A stretch of DNA of 64,000 nt from Citrobacter rodentium NBRC 105723 = DSM 16636 (GTDB lineage: Bacteria > Pseudomonadota > Gammaproteobacteria > Enterobacterales > Enterobacteriaceae), in NCBI RefSeq assembly GCF_021278985.1, contig NZ_CP082833.1, positions 4,402,001 to 4,466,000 on the forward strand, read 5' to 3'. Numbering within the stretch: the first letter of the stretch is position 1; each line of letters begins with the position of its first letter. The notes under the pieces were generated by a model. That model had not been told where the DNA came from. It did not search any database and worked only from the letters and a program-made list of their open reading frames with translations. Shown here in pieces: positions 52,583-62,518 of this stretch. Both the position numbers and the translations under genes were made by a program.

Positions 52583-52860
52583 TAGCGAATAGTGAAGCCG
52601 TTTAACTCATCGCGCGGTCGGTGCGGCTCACTGAGCACCCTGTCGACACGGGCCGAGCGCGGCCCGCCGTCTTTCAGCCATTTCATTAACTTCTCGACCT
52701 GCTGCGCTTCGCCGCAGGCCACGACCTCCACGCTGCCGTCATCCCTGTTTTTCGCATAGCCGGTCAACTCCAGTCGGCGCGCTTCCTGCTGCGTGGTATA
52801 GCGGAACCCCACGCCCTGCACCCGACCATAAACCCACGCGATAATGCAGACTCTCGACAT
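52579..52860 (-). CDS. acyP: Acylphosphatase
   Basis: A 93-residue cytoplasmic enzyme hydrolysing carboxyl-phosphate bonds. The phosphate loop is GRVQGVGFRYTTQQEA with the catalytic Arg, and the catalytic Asn is in GYAKNRDDGSVEV. Convergent with tusE with overlapping stops; divergent from rlmI. Confidence 0.96.
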   Translation of the reverse strand: MSRVCIIAWVYGRVQGVGFRYTTQQEARRLELTGYAKNRDDGSVEVVACGEAQQVEKLMKWLKDGGPRSARVDRVLSEPHRPRDELNGFTIRY

Positions 52861-52954
52861 TGCTTCTCTCCTTCTCTTGCCCGGGCGCGTTGCAAATCCG
52901 CGAAAAACTCAGGACAATGGCGCCCATTTCTTTGACTCGACAGAACTGTAAATT

Positions 52955-54145
52955 ATGAGTGTACGTTTAGTGTTAGCCAAAGGCCGCGAAAAATCATTGC
53001 TTCGCCGCCATCCGTGGGTCTTTTCCGGTGCCGTTGCCCGTATGGAAGGTAAAGCCAGCCTCGGTGAAACCATCGATATTGTTGACCATCAGGGTAAATG
53101 GTTAGCGCGCGGCGCATATTCTCCGGCGTCGCAGATCCGCGCGCGCGTCTGGACTTTTGATCCGTCAGAATCTGTCGATATCGCCTTTTTTACCCGTCGT
53201 CTGCAACAGGCGCAGCAGTGGCGCGACTGGCTGGCGAAAAAAGATGGCCTGGACAGCTACCGTCTTATCGCCGGTGAGTCCGACGGTTTACCGGGCGTGA
53301 CTATCGACCGTTTCGGCCATTTCCTGGTGTTGCAGTTACTCAGCGCGGGCGCGGAATATCAGCGTGCCGCATTGATTAGCGCCCTGCAAGCGCTGTATCC
53401 CGAATGTGCGATTTATGACCGCAGCGACGTCGCGGTGCGTAAAAAAGAGGGGATGGATCTGACGCAGGGGCCGGTCACTGGCGAACATCCTCCGGCGCTG
53501 TTAGCGATAGAGGAACACGGAATGAAGCTGCTGGTGGATATTCAGGGCGGCCATAAGACCGGCTACTATCTTGACCAGCGCGACAGCCGACTGGCGGTGC
53601 GGCGATATGTGGCCAATCAGCGCGTTTTGAACTGCTTCTCATACACCGGCGGGTTTGCCATCTCTGCACTGATGGGCGGCTGCCGCCAGGTGGTAAGCGT
53701 CGATACCTCACAGGAAGCGCTGGATATCGCCAGGCAAAACGTCGAACTGAACAAGCTGGACCTCAGCAAAGCGGAATTTGTTCGTGACGACGTGTTTAAG
53801 CTGCTGCGCGCCTTTCGCGAACGCGGCGAGAAATTTGACGTCATCGTGATGGACCCGCCGAAGTTTGTGGAGAATAAAAGCCAGCTGATGGGCGCCTGTC
53901 GGGGCTATAAGGACATTAACATGCTGGCGATTCAACTGCTCAATCCCGGCGGCGTGCTGCTGACCTTCTCCTGTTCCGGCCTGATGACCACGGATTTATT
54001 TCAGAAAATCATCGCCGATGCAGCAATAGATGCGGGTCGTGATGTACAATTTATAGAGCAGTTCCGTCAGGCCGCCGATCACCCGGTGATCGCCACCTAC
54101 CCGGAAGGGCTGTATCTGAAAGGGTTTGCCTGTCGCGTCATGTAA
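52955..54145 (+). CDS. rlmI: RlmI, 23S rRNA m5C1962 methyltransferase
   Basis: 396 residues. An N-terminal PUA domain (VLAKGREKSLLRRHPWVFSG) and a class I methyltransferase: SAM loop NCFSYTGGFAISALMGGCRQ, catalytic MDPPKFVENK, and LTFSCSGLMTTDLFQ with the Cys. Length as in E. coli. Confidence 0.97.
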   Translation: MSVRLVLAKGREKSLLRRHPWVFSGAVARMEGKASLGETIDIVDHQGKWLARGAYSPASQIRARVWTFDPSESVDIAFFTRRLQQAQQWRDWLAKKDGLDSYRLIAGESDGLPGVTIDRFGHFLVLQLLSAGAEYQRAALISALQALYPECAIYDRSDVAVRKKEGMDLTQGPVTGEHPPALLAIEEHGMKLLVDIQGGHKTGYYLDQRDSRLAVRRYVANQRVLNCFSYTGGFAISALMGGCRQVVSVDTSQEALDIARQNVELNKLDLSKAEFVRDDVFKLLRAFRERGEKFDVIVMDPPKFVENKSQLMGACRGYKDINMLAIQLLNPGGVLLTFSCSGLMTTDLFQKIIADAAIDAGRDVQFIEQFRQAADHPVIATYPEGLYLKGFACRVM

Positions 54146-54202
54146 CTTGAAAAGTGGAATTATGCCCTTATATATAGGGTAATGATTTCCCGGGAGGTGA
54201 CT

Positions 54203-54520
54203 ATGATTGCCAGCAAATTCGGTATCGGCCAGCAGGTCCGCCATTCCCTGTTAGGTTATCTCGGAGTGGTCATGGATATCGACCCGGTCTATTCGCTTGA
54301 AGAGCCGTCACCTGATGAACTGGCGGTTAACGACGAGCTTCGCGCCGCTCCGTGGTATCACGTGGTGATGGAAGACGATGACGGCCAGCCGGTTCATACC
54401 TATCTTGCCGAAGCACAGCTACGCAGCGAAACGCAGGACGAACACCCTGAACAGCCTTCAATGGACGAGCTTGCGCAAACTATCCGCAAGCAGTTACAGG
54501 CGCCTCGCTTACGTAACTGA
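54203..54520 (+). CDS. hspQ: HspQ, heat-shock protein / hemimethylated-DNA-binding YccV family
   Basis: ATG 54203 (after GGGAGGTGACT) gives 105 residues, the E. coli length: MIASKFGIGQQVRHSLLGYL, WYHVVMEDDDGQPVHTYLAE. In E. coli it binds hemimethylated oriC DNA and acts as a specificity-enhancing factor for Lon. The frame is open seven codons further upstream. A weak stem after the gene (CCCGATAACGTAGTTTATCGGG) may terminate both this and convergent yccU. Confidence 0.96.
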   Translation: MIASKFGIGQQVRHSLLGYLGVVMDIDPVYSLEEPSPDELAVNDELRAAPWYHVVMEDDDGQPVHTYLAEAQLRSETQDEHPEQPSMDELAQTIRKQLQAPRLRN

Positions 54521-54572
54521 GTTGACGTTGTGTTTATGCCCGATAACGTAGTTTATCGGGCCACTTGCGTTT

Positions 54573-54986
54573 TTACTTCGTCAGCCCCAGACGGGGGATC
54601 TCAATCGCCGGACAACGGTCCATAACCACCGTCAGCCCCGCTTCGCGCGCCAGCACCGCGGCCTGCTCATTGATGACGCCAAGCTGCATCCACAGCGTTT
54701 TCGCGCCTATCGCTATCGCTTCCTGCGCCACGCCCCATGCCGCTTCAGAATTGCGGAACACATCAACCATATCCACTTTTTCCGGTACGTCAGCCAGCGT
54801 CGCATAGCCCTGCTGGCCGAGCAGCGTTTTTCCCGCCACTTTCGGCGAGACAGGGATTACATGGTATCCCTGATCGAGTAAATACTTCATCACCCGGTAG
54901 CTTGGACGATCGGGTTTGTCGCTTGCCCCCACCAGTGCAATGGTGCGGGTTGAGGTCAAAATATCGGCAATATCGCTCTCTTTCAT
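54573..54986 (-). CDS. yccU: YccU, CoA-binding domain protein
   Basis: From ATG 54986 (SD GGAGGAAG) 137 residues, the E. coli length. A Rossmann-type CoA-binding fold (TIALVGASDKPDRPSYRVMK) with GAKTLWMQLGVINEQAAVLA near the C-terminus. Function unknown. The frame is open to 55037, but the upstream codons are not conserved. Confidence 0.95.
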   Translation of the reverse strand: MKESDIADILTSTRTIALVGASDKPDRPSYRVMKYLLDQGYHVIPVSPKVAGKTLLGQQGYATLADVPEKVDMVDVFRNSEAAWGVAQEAIAIGAKTLWMQLGVINEQAAVLAREAGLTVVMDRCPAIEIPRLGLTK

Positions 54987-55159
54987 CATCTTCCTCCAGG
55001 CTGTTTTGCAAAGTGTACGACAATCCTGACTACCCAACCATCTGTCCCATCCGTAAGTATGAGAGCAAAAGTCAAAAACATGTCTATATGTTAGTAAACA
55101 TGATTGTCGAAAAATTTTGATACATTGTTACCCGGGCGGTCTTTGGACAGGAGAACCTT

Positions 55160-55822
55160 ATGAAAACCGGCGCTGCGACGTTAATTTTTGCCCTGTGTTT
55201 GCCGGTTACCGTTTTCGCCACCACGCTCCGCCTCTCCACCGATATCGACCTGCTGGTGCTGGACGGCAAAAAAGTCTCCAGCTCGCTGCTGCGGGGCGCG
55301 GACAGCATTGAACTGGACAACGGTCCCCACCAGCTCGTCTTTCGGGTGGAGAAAACCATTGTCCTCGCCAGCCACCAGGAGCAGCTGTATATCTCGCCGC
55401 CGCTGGTGATAAGCTTCGATACACAACGGGTTGGACAGGTGAATTTCCGCCTGCCGCGGCTGGAAAATGACCGGGACGCCAGCCATTTCAACGCCTCGCC
55501 GCGGCTGGAGCTGCTGGACGGCGACGCAATGCCGATTCCGGCGCGACTCGATCTGCTCGCCATCACATCCACCGCGAAGCCCATTGATTTTGAAATGGAA
55601 ACCGAGCGCTATAATAAGGCAGCGAAGCGCGCCTCTTTGCCGCAGTTCGCCACAATAATGGCCGATGACAGCACCCTGCTTTCCGGCGTCTCCGAACTCG
55701 ATACCCTTCCACCGCAGTCCCGAACGCTCACCGAGCAACGTTTAAAATACTGGTTCAAACTGGCCGACCCGCAAACCCGCAATACCTTTTTGCAGTGGGC
55801 GGAAAAGCAGCCTTCGTCCTGA
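55160..55822 (+). CDS. csgI: CsgI (YccT), periplasmic curli assembly inhibitor
   Basis: A 220-residue DUF2057 protein with a Sec signal (MKTGAATLIFALCLPVTVFA). In E. coli it inhibits CsgA polymerisation in the periplasm. The mature protein starts TTLRLSTDIDLLVLDGKKVS. It lies between yccU and mgsA as in E. coli. Confidence 0.93.
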   Translation: MKTGAATLIFALCLPVTVFATTLRLSTDIDLLVLDGKKVSSSLLRGADSIELDNGPHQLVFRVEKTIVLASHQEQLYISPPLVISFDTQRVGQVNFRLPRLENDRDASHFNASPRLELLDGDAMPIPARLDLLAITSTAKPIDFEMETERYNKAAKRASLPQFATIMADDSTLLSGVSELDTLPPQSRTLTEQRLKYWFKLADPQTRNTFLQWAEKQPSS

Positions 55823-55915
55823 TGTTTTTGCCCCGCCCGGCATTTTTTTCGTCTTTCTCTTGCAGCGTCAGTCACTTCCAGTACTCTGTAGCAAAATCAA
55901 CCTGGAAAGTGAATT

Positions 55916-56374
55916 ATGGAACTGACAACCCGCACATTGCCTGCGCGCAAACATATTGCGCTGGTGGCTCACGATCACTGTAAAAAGATGCTGATGAGCT
56001 GGGTGGAGCGGCACCAGCCGCTGCTGGATAAACACGTGCTCTACGCTACCGGCACGACCGGCAATCTCATCCAGCACGCAACGGGAATGAACGTTAACGC
56101 GATGCTAAGCGGCCCAATGGGTGGCGATCAGCAGGTGGGCGCGCTGATCTCGGAAGGCAAAATTGACGTACTGATTTTCTTCTGGGACCCGCTCAATGCC
56201 GTGCCGCACGACCCGGACGTTAAAGCCCTGCTGCGCCTGGCAACCGTCTGGAATATTCCCGTCGCCACCAACGTCGCCACCGCAGACTTCATCATCCAGT
56301 CCCCGCACTTTAATGACAATGTGGACGTATTGATTCCGGACTATCAGCGCTATCTGGCGGAGCGTCTTAAATAA
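55916..56374 (+). CDS. mgsA: Methylglyoxal synthase
   Basis: Converts dihydroxyacetone phosphate to methylglyoxal and phosphate, bypassing lower glycolysis under phosphate limitation. 152 residues. Catalytic and substrate residues are in place: H19 (ALVAHDHCK), D71 (GPMGGDQQ), H98 and D101 (AVPHDPDV). The TGTTGNL phosphate-binding loop is at 45-51. Confidence 0.98.
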   Translation: MELTTRTLPARKHIALVAHDHCKKMLMSWVERHQPLLDKHVLYATGTTGNLIQHATGMNVNAMLSGPMGGDQQVGALISEGKIDVLIFFWDPLNAVPHDPDVKALLRLATVWNIPVATNVATADFIIQSPHFNDNVDVLIPDYQRYLAERLK

Positions 56375-56404
56375 GCAGTTACAGGCGGCGACCGCCGCCT
56401 GGCC

Positions 56405-58459
56405 TCAGGGTTTTCTCGCCGTCGGCACGTCAAGATCTTTAAGATTTTCCACAAAGCGCGAAGGGTTCGCTTTATTATAAAGAAGCCAGACGCGGTGGCG
56501 GGCGCGCGTCAGCGCCACGTAAAGCAGCCGCCGCTCTTCGGCATCGGCAAAGTCTTCGACAGGCGGCAATAGCGCCTCTTCCATGATCGACTCTCGCGCT
56601 GGCGCCGGGAAGCCATCGTTGCCCTCCTGCAAACCGACGATAATCACATAATCCGCCTGCTGCCCCTTGCTGGCGTGAATGGTCATAAAATCAAGCTGTA
56701 GCTTCGGCCAGCGGGTCGCCGCCTTTTCCAGACTCTCCGGCTTCAGATAGTGGTAACGCGCCAGCACCAGGATTCGCTCATCGGCTTTCGCATAACCGGA
56801 CAGCTTATCCAGCAGCGCATCCAGCTGCGTTTCATCCAGTAAGGTCACCGCTTTCTTGTCTCCCGCCGTCAGGCTGTTAAGCGGTTTCTTAAGCTGGTGG
56901 GGATTCTGTTGAATAAAGCGGTTGGCGACTTCGCCAATCCGGTTGTTAAAACGATAAGTTGTATCAAGGTCACAGCGATCGCCGTCGCCGAAGGTCTGAT
57001 GAAAGGCGGTGGTCAGGGAGAGCTGCGCGCCGCTGAAACGGTAAATGGCCTGCCAATCATCACCGACGGCAAACAGCGTGGTCTGGCTGTTTTGCTTACG
57101 CAACGCCGCCAGCAGGGCCGCCCGCTGTGGCGAGATATCCTGAAACTCGTCAACCAGAATATGCTTCCAGGGACTGACGAAGCGCCCTTTCTCCAGAATC
57201 ACAATCGCCTGATGGATAAGCCCCGAAAAATCGACCGCATTTTCGGCTTTCAGCGCGCTTTTCCACGCTTTCAACAGCGGCGCCATAAGCTTAATACGTT
57301 TACTGAACAGATCGCGGATGGCTTCCGGCGCGCCGGCGATCATTTCCGCCTGCGCGCCGCCGTGCATTCGCATCAGGCTGACCCAGCGATCGAGGCGTGG
57401 CGCCAGACGACGCTGCAATTTTTCATCGTCCCAGAAATTACCTTCCGCCACCGTCCACTGCATCTCCTCTTCCAGCCACTGACGCCAGCCCTTGGCATGC
57501 GCTTTTTTCTCGCTGCACTGCTGACGCCAGGCGCTGATAAACAGCTTATGCCTTGCCGCGCTGTCATTTTCCAGCTTACTGACCGTCGGCGCTTTTTTGC
57601 TGCCCTGCCGGATAATATGCAGCGCGAGGGCATGAAACGTGCGCGCAGTAATCGCATCGGTATGCAGCCGTTCACGGATACGTTCATCTATCTCCTGCGC
57701 CGCCTGGCGACCAAAGGCCAGCAGCAAAATTTGTTCCGCGGCGGCTTCCCCCCGGGCCAGCAGCCAGCCCGCGCGCGCCACCAGAACGGAGGTTTTACCG
57801 CTTCCCGCACCGGCCAGCACCAGTAAAGCGCGCTCGCCATTGACCACCGCACGCGCCTGCGCCGGATTCAGCGGCGAGGATTCCACCTGCCGGAAGAATT
57901 CAGCATACTCGTTCAGCATGGCGTCGGTATAAGCCTGATTATGCGCAAGACGGCACGCATCGATATCTTTCAGCCACGCCTGACACTGCTTTAACGCCTC
58001 CCGGCAGTTATCAAGTTCCAGCAGTCTGTTGAGCGGCAAAGGCAGGGCGGCAAAAGCCCGCAGGATCTGTTGCTGTACGCCAGCCGTCTGCTCGCGCGTC
58101 AGCCAGGCGTGTTGCCCGGTTCGCGCGGCGATAGCCTCCAGCTGCTGCTGAAGCACGCCAGCCGCCACTTCGCTCATCTCCTGACTCCACTGCTGCCAGC
58201 GGGCGTTCAGATGGTGATGAAAGCGCTGGGTCTCCGCCCATTCCGTACCGTGCAGGCGCACCACTTTTTCATCCGGCAGGACAAATTCCAGCTCGCCCCA
58301 TACCAGGCCACGCTTGCAGTGAATAGCCATTAACTGATTGAAGGGAATAAGGTATTCGTGGCGCTCGCCCGAAACTTTAACGCCGGCATTCAGAATCTCC
58401 GCCCGATCGTACGGGTGTTGCGCCAGACGTTTCCCCAGTGAAGTTGCTTTCAGTTCCAT
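56405..58459 (-). CDS. helD: DNA helicase IV
   Basis: A 684-residue superfamily I 3'-5' helicase. Walker A is VLAGAGSGKTSVLVARAG, Walker B ILVDEFQDISPQRAALLA, motif III AVGDDWQAIYRFSGAQ, motif V FMTIHASKGQQADYVIIVGL, motif VI LLYVALTRARHRVWLL. The N-terminal 190 or so residues are the HelD-specific domain. Convergent with mgsA. Confidence 0.97.
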   Translation of the reverse strand: MELKATSLGKRLAQHPYDRAEILNAGVKVSGERHEYLIPFNQLMAIHCKRGLVWGELEFVLPDEKVVRLHGTEWAETQRFHHHLNARWQQWSQEMSEVAAGVLQQQLEAIAARTGQHAWLTREQTAGVQQQILRAFAALPLPLNRLLELDNCREALKQCQAWLKDIDACRLAHNQAYTDAMLNEYAEFFRQVESSPLNPAQARAVVNGERALLVLAGAGSGKTSVLVARAGWLLARGEAAAEQILLLAFGRQAAQEIDERIRERLHTDAITARTFHALALHIIRQGSKKAPTVSKLENDSAARHKLFISAWRQQCSEKKAHAKGWRQWLEEEMQWTVAEGNFWDDEKLQRRLAPRLDRWVSLMRMHGGAQAEMIAGAPEAIRDLFSKRIKLMAPLLKAWKSALKAENAVDFSGLIHQAIVILEKGRFVSPWKHILVDEFQDISPQRAALLAALRKQNSQTTLFAVGDDWQAIYRFSGAQLSLTTAFHQTFGDGDRCDLDTTYRFNNRIGEVANRFIQQNPHQLKKPLNSLTAGDKKAVTLLDETQLDALLDKLSGYAKADERILVLARYHYLKPESLEKAATRWPKLQLDFMTIHASKGQQADYVIIVGLQEGNDGFPAPARESIMEEALLPPVEDFADAEERRLLYVALTRARHRVWLLYNKANPSRFVENLKDLDVPTARKP

Positions 58460-58581
58460 GACTCAGCCAATCCAGACAATGAGAATTTCTTCTCAGTGTA
58501 CCTGCCAGAGAAAACGTGCTCCAGCCCAAAAAAACGTTACAATTGCCGCAATCACAGAAAACCAGGAACAACCGAGGGTTT

Positions 58582-59028
58582 ATGCGTACCGTTCTGAATA
58601 TTTTGAATTTTGTACTGGGGGGTTTTGCCACCACGCTGGCATGGTTGCTGGCGACTCTGCTGAGTATCGTGCTTATCTTCACCCTGCCGCTCACCCGCTC
58701 CTGCTGGGAGATAACCAGACTGTCGCTGCTGCCTTTCGGCAATGAAGCGATCCATGTCGATGAGCTGAATCCGACGGGCAAAAGCGCGTTAATGAATACT
58801 GGCGGCACCCTGTTAAATATTTTCTGGCTGATCTTTTTTGGCTGGTGGCTGTGCCTGATGCATATTGCTTCCGGCATCGCGCAGTGCATCACCATTATTG
58901 GTATTCCGGTGGGCATCGCCAACTTTAAAATTGCCGCGATTGCCCTGTGGCCGGTTGGCCGTCGCGTCGTCCCGGTAGAAACCGCGCGCGCAGCGCGTGA
59001 AGCAAACGCCCGTCGCCGTTTTGAGTGA
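58582..59028 (+). CDS. yccF: YccF, inner-membrane protein
   Basis: ATG 58582 (after AACCGAGGGTTT) gives 148 residues, the E. coli length. Three or four membrane segments; YccF-type duplicated motif LNILNFVLGGFATTLAWLL and LLNIFWLIFFGWWLCLMHIA. Function unknown. Its stop overlaps the reading frame leading into yccS, and the two are probably one operon. Confidence 0.95.
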   Translation: MRTVLNILNFVLGGFATTLAWLLATLLSIVLIFTLPLTRSCWEITRLSLLPFGNEAIHVDELNPTGKSALMNTGGTLLNIFWLIFFGWWLCLMHIASGIAQCITIIGIPVGIANFKIAAIALWPVGRRVVPVETARAAREANARRRFE

Positions 59029-59045
59029 TCAGGAACCAGGCCGTT

Positions 59046-61208
59046 ATGTTAAGTCCCCTGCTTCGCCGTTATACCTGGAACAGCACCTGGCTCTATTATG
59101 TGCGAATTTTTATCGCCCTGTGCGGAACCACCGCGCTGCCCTGGTGGCTGGGTGATGTAAAACTGACCATCCCGCTGACGTTAGGAATGGTGGCGGCAGC
59201 GCTGACCGATCTCGACGATCGTCTTGCGGGCCGTCTGCGCAACCTGATCATTACCCTGATCTGTTTTTTCATCGCCTCCGCGTCGGTGGAGCTGCTTTTT
59301 CCTTACCCCTGGCTTTTCGCCATCGGCCTGACGCTTTCCACCAGCGGCTTTATTCTGCTTGGCGGGCTTGGGCAGCGGTATGCCACCATCGCCTTCGGCG
59401 CGCTGTTGATTGCCATTTACACCATGCTCGGCACCTCGCTGTACGCGCACTGGTATCAACAGCCGATTCTGCTGCTGGCGGGCGCCATCTGGTACAACGG
59501 ACTGACGCTTATCGGCCACCTTTTATTTCCCATCCGCCCGCTTCAGGACAATCTGGCGCGCAGCTATGAACAGCTGGCGCATTATCTGGAGCTGAAATCG
59601 CGGCTGTTTGATCCGGATATTGAAGATGACAGCCAGGCGCCGCTGTATGACTTAGCGCTGGCCAACGGGCAACTGATGGCGACGCTGAACCAGACCAAAG
59701 TCTCGCTGCTCAGCCGTCTGCGCGGCGACCGGGGTCAGCGGGGAACGCGGCGGACCCTGCACTACTACTTCGTCGCCCAGGATATTCATGAGCGGGCAAG
59801 CTCTTCCCATATTCAGTACCAGACGCTGCGTGAGCACTTCCGCTACAGCGACGTGATGTTCCGTTTCCAGCGTCTGATGTCGATGCAGGGCCAGGCCTGC
59901 CTGCAGCTGTCGCGCAGTATTCTGCTGCGTACGCCCTATCAGCACGATCCGCATTTCGAACGCGCCTTTACCCATCTGGATGCGGCGCTTGAGCGGATGC
60001 AGGCGAGTGGCGCCGCTGCCGATTTGCTGAAGACGCTGGGATTTTTGCTGGCTAACCTGCGGGCTATTGACGCGCAGCTGGCGACCATTGAATCCGAGCA
60101 GGCGCAGGCGATGCCGCGCAGCGAGTCTGAAAACCAGCTTGCAGACGACAGTCCTCACGGAATGAGCGATATCTGGCTGCGGCTGAGCCGTAATTTCACC
60201 CCGGAATCGGCCCTTTTCCGCCATGCGGTGCGGATGTCGCTGGTGCTGTGCGTCGGCTACGCCATTATTCAGATTACCGGCATGCACCACGGTTACTGGA
60301 TCCTGCTGACCAGCCTGTTCGTCTGTCAGCCCAACTACAACGCCACGCGCCGCCGTCTGGCGCTGAGGATCGTTGGCACGCTTGTCGGGGTAGCCATTGG
60401 GTTGCCGATTCTGTGGTTCGTCCCTTCGCTGGAAGGTCAGCTTATTTTGCTGGTGATTACCGGCGTGCTCTTTTTTGCTTTCCGTAACGTGCAGTACGCC
60501 CACGCCACCATGTTTATCACCCTGCTGGTGCTGCTGTGCTTTAACCTGCTCGGCGAAGGTTTCGAGGTTGCTCTGCCGCGGGTGATTGATACGCTGATCG
60601 GCTGCGCTATCGCCTGGGCGGCGGTCAGTTTCATCTGGCCGGACTGGCGTTTTCGTAACCTGCCACGGGTGCTGAAACGCGCGACTGATGCTAACTGTCG
60701 TTACCTGGACGCCATCCTTGAGCAATACCACCAGGGACGCGATAACCGGCTGGCATACCGTATTGCGCGCCGTGACGCCCATAATCGCGATGCTGAACTG
60801 GCGTCGGTCGTCTCAAATATGTCCAGCGAACCGGACGTCACTGCGCAGACGCGAGAGGCAGCGTTCCGCTTACTCTGCCTCAACCATACGTTTACCAGCT
60901 ATATTTCCGCGCTTGGGGCGCATCGTGAACAGCTCACAAACCCCGAGGTGCTGACATTACTGGATGACGCCGTCTGCTATGTCGATGACGCCTTGCATCA
61001 TCTTCCCGCAGACGAAGCGCGGGTACAGCAGGCATTAGCTGAACTAAAGCTGCGCATACAGCACCTTGAACCACGCCTGGACAGCAAAGAGCCCCTGGTA
61101 ATTCAGCAGGTCGGTTTGCTCATCGCGCTGCTTCCCGAGATTGGTCGCCTGCAGCGGCAGATCACTCAATCTTCAGCGGATACATCGGCTCCTGCGCCAG
61201 CGATTTAA
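59046..61208 (+). CDS. yccS: YccS, FUSC-family inner-membrane protein
   Basis: ATG 59046 gives 720 residues (MLSPLLRRYTWNSTWLYYVR). Two membrane blocks of about five to six segments each (near 15-170 and 395-525) separated by a cytoplasmic domain, the YccS/FUSC layout related to AaeB efflux proteins. Substrate unknown. Its 3' end overlaps the convergent sxy gene by 47 bases. Confidence 0.95.
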   Translation: MLSPLLRRYTWNSTWLYYVRIFIALCGTTALPWWLGDVKLTIPLTLGMVAAALTDLDDRLAGRLRNLIITLICFFIASASVELLFPYPWLFAIGLTLSTSGFILLGGLGQRYATIAFGALLIAIYTMLGTSLYAHWYQQPILLLAGAIWYNGLTLIGHLLFPIRPLQDNLARSYEQLAHYLELKSRLFDPDIEDDSQAPLYDLALANGQLMATLNQTKVSLLSRLRGDRGQRGTRRTLHYYFVAQDIHERASSSHIQYQTLREHFRYSDVMFRFQRLMSMQGQACLQLSRSILLRTPYQHDPHFERAFTHLDAALERMQASGAAADLLKTLGFLLANLRAIDAQLATIESEQAQAMPRSESENQLADDSPHGMSDIWLRLSRNFTPESALFRHAVRMSLVLCVGYAIIQITGMHHGYWILLTSLFVCQPNYNATRRRLALRIVGTLVGVAIGLPILWFVPSLEGQLILLVITGVLFFAFRNVQYAHATMFITLLVLLCFNLLGEGFEVALPRVIDTLIGCAIAWAAVSFIWPDWRFRNLPRVLKRATDANCRYLDAILEQYHQGRDNRLAYRIARRDAHNRDAELASVVSNMSSEPDVTAQTREAAFRLLCLNHTFTSYISALGAHREQLTNPEVLTLLDDAVCYVDDALHHLPADEARVQQALAELKLRIQHLEPRLDSKEPLVIQQVGLLIALLPEIGRLQRQITQSSADTSAPAPAI

Positions 61209-61791
61209 CCCACTCAGCAAGCTCCCGGCGGCGCGTCGCCGGGAGCGCCGCTTCATGAACGCCATAAATCGCCCCTTCGAGAATATAAAGAATTTTGTCG
61301 GTTATCGATTTATTGAGCTGCTTCAGACGCAGCCAGCACATTTTTGCCCCCAGGATGCGTAACGTGCTGACGTCATTAATCCCCACCTCATTAAGTAAAC
61401 TCTCCAGATGAAAGGTCATATTGGGCAGATCCTTTAACCGACGCTGAGCGCCGCGCCTGAGTTTCTCTTGCAATGCCGCATCAAGGGAAAATTTCGATAA
61501 ACGGATCAGCTGTTGCTGATCGCGCCAGAGACTTTCATCCACCTGATAGTAATTGAGCATAACGGGACGCCCGCGTTTCATAAAGGTCAGCCAGACAGGG
61601 GAGTGTTTCACACAATACTGTACGCTCTGCTCGCAGGCGCGCAGATAAAGCTCGCCGTCAGCAACCATTGCAAAGACGGTATCCTGGATAGTCAGACTGT
61701 AACTGCCGAACAGCGAACGGTACTGAATATTACCCAGCGAAGATAAGTATTCTTGCGATTTATAGATCCTGTCATAGGAGTGAACTTTCAT
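61162..61791 (-). CDS. sxy: Sxy/TfoX, competence regulator and CRP co-activator
   Basis: 209 residues. TfoX N-terminal domain (YRSLFGSYSLTIQDTVFAMV, DGELYLRACEQSVQYCVKHS) and TfoX C-terminal domain (LPNMTFHLESLLNEVGINDV, RILGAKMCWLRLKQLNKSIT). It activates CRP-S promoters with CRP. Convergent with and overlapping yccS; 5' end faces sulA. Confidence 0.95.
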   Translation of the reverse strand: MKVHSYDRIYKSQEYLSSLGNIQYRSLFGSYSLTIQDTVFAMVADGELYLRACEQSVQYCVKHSPVWLTFMKRGRPVMLNYYQVDESLWRDQQQLIRLSKFSLDAALQEKLRRGAQRRLKDLPNMTFHLESLLNEVGINDVSTLRILGAKMCWLRLKQLNKSITDKILYILEGAIYGVHEAALPATRRRELAEWVKSLAQEPMYPLKIE

Positions 61792-61967
61792 AAAATTCCC
61801 TTTTAAATCATAAAGTAAATAAATGATTTGTCATAACGGATCCGCTAATGACGAAAATAGGCAACTTATTATCAGGGGGCAAGTTGTATTTCGTTTTTAC
61901 CGTAACAACGAATAAAAATTGCGAGACGGTTTCCGAAAATAAAGTTGATCTTTTACGGCATCAGGGT

Positions 61968-61987
61968 TACTGTACATCCATACAGTA
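61968..61987. promoter_or_regulatory. LexA box of sulA
   Basis: TACTGTACATCCATACAGTA, a near-perfect SOS box (CTG-N10-CAG) 21 bases before the sulA ATG, giving tight LexA repression. Confidence 0.95.
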
Positions 61988-62008
61988 ACTCACAGGGCTG
62001 GATTGATT

Positions 62009-62518
62009 ATGTACACTTCAGGCTACGCAAATCGTTCTTCGTCATTCACCTCAACAGCGAACAAAATGGCGCGCGTCTCATCTGAGAAAGCCTCTGCCGG
62101 GCTGATTAGCGAAGTGGTCTATCGCGAGGACCAGCCCATGATGACGCAGTTACTGCTGTTACCCCTTCTCCAGCAGCTTGGCCAGCAATCGCGCTGGCAG
62201 CTGTGGCTGACGCCGCAACAAAAACTGAGCCGCGAATGGGTGCAGTCCGCCGGGCTGCCGCTCGCTAAAGTGATGCAAATTAATCAGCTTTCGCCCTGCC
62301 ATACGCTGGAGTCGATGGTACGGGCGCTGCGCACCGGCAACTACAGCGTGGTGATCGGCTGGCTGGCTGAGGAGTTAACGGAAGAAGAACACGCCGAACT
62401 GGTAAAAGCCGCCGATGAGGGTAATGCGATGGGCTTTATCATGCGGCCGGTTAGCGCACATGCTCATGCCACGAGACAGCAAACCGGGTTAAAAATTCAT
62501 TCAAATTTGTATCACTGA
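62009..62518 (+). CDS. sulA: SulA, SOS cell-division inhibitor
   Basis: Binds FtsZ and stops septation during the SOS response; degraded by Lon through its C-terminal His (here ending SNLYH). ATG 62009 gives 169 residues (MYTSGYANRSSSFTSTANKM). The FtsZ-binding core includes SRWQLWLTPQQKLSREWVQS. A LexA box overlaps the promoter. Own unit between sxy and ompA. Confidence 0.97.
   Translation: MYTSGYANRSSSFTSTANKMARVSSEKASAGLISEVVYREDQPMMTQLLLLPLLQQLGQQSRWQLWLTPQQKLSREWVQSAGLPLAKVMQINQLSPCHTLESMVRALRTGNYSVVIGWLAEELTEEEHAELVKAADEGNAMGFIMRPVSAHAHATRQQTGLKIHSNLYH

Noticed and set aside
59652..60782. Minus-strand ORF of 376 codons inside yccS
   Set aside because: Shadow of yccS; no conserved text.
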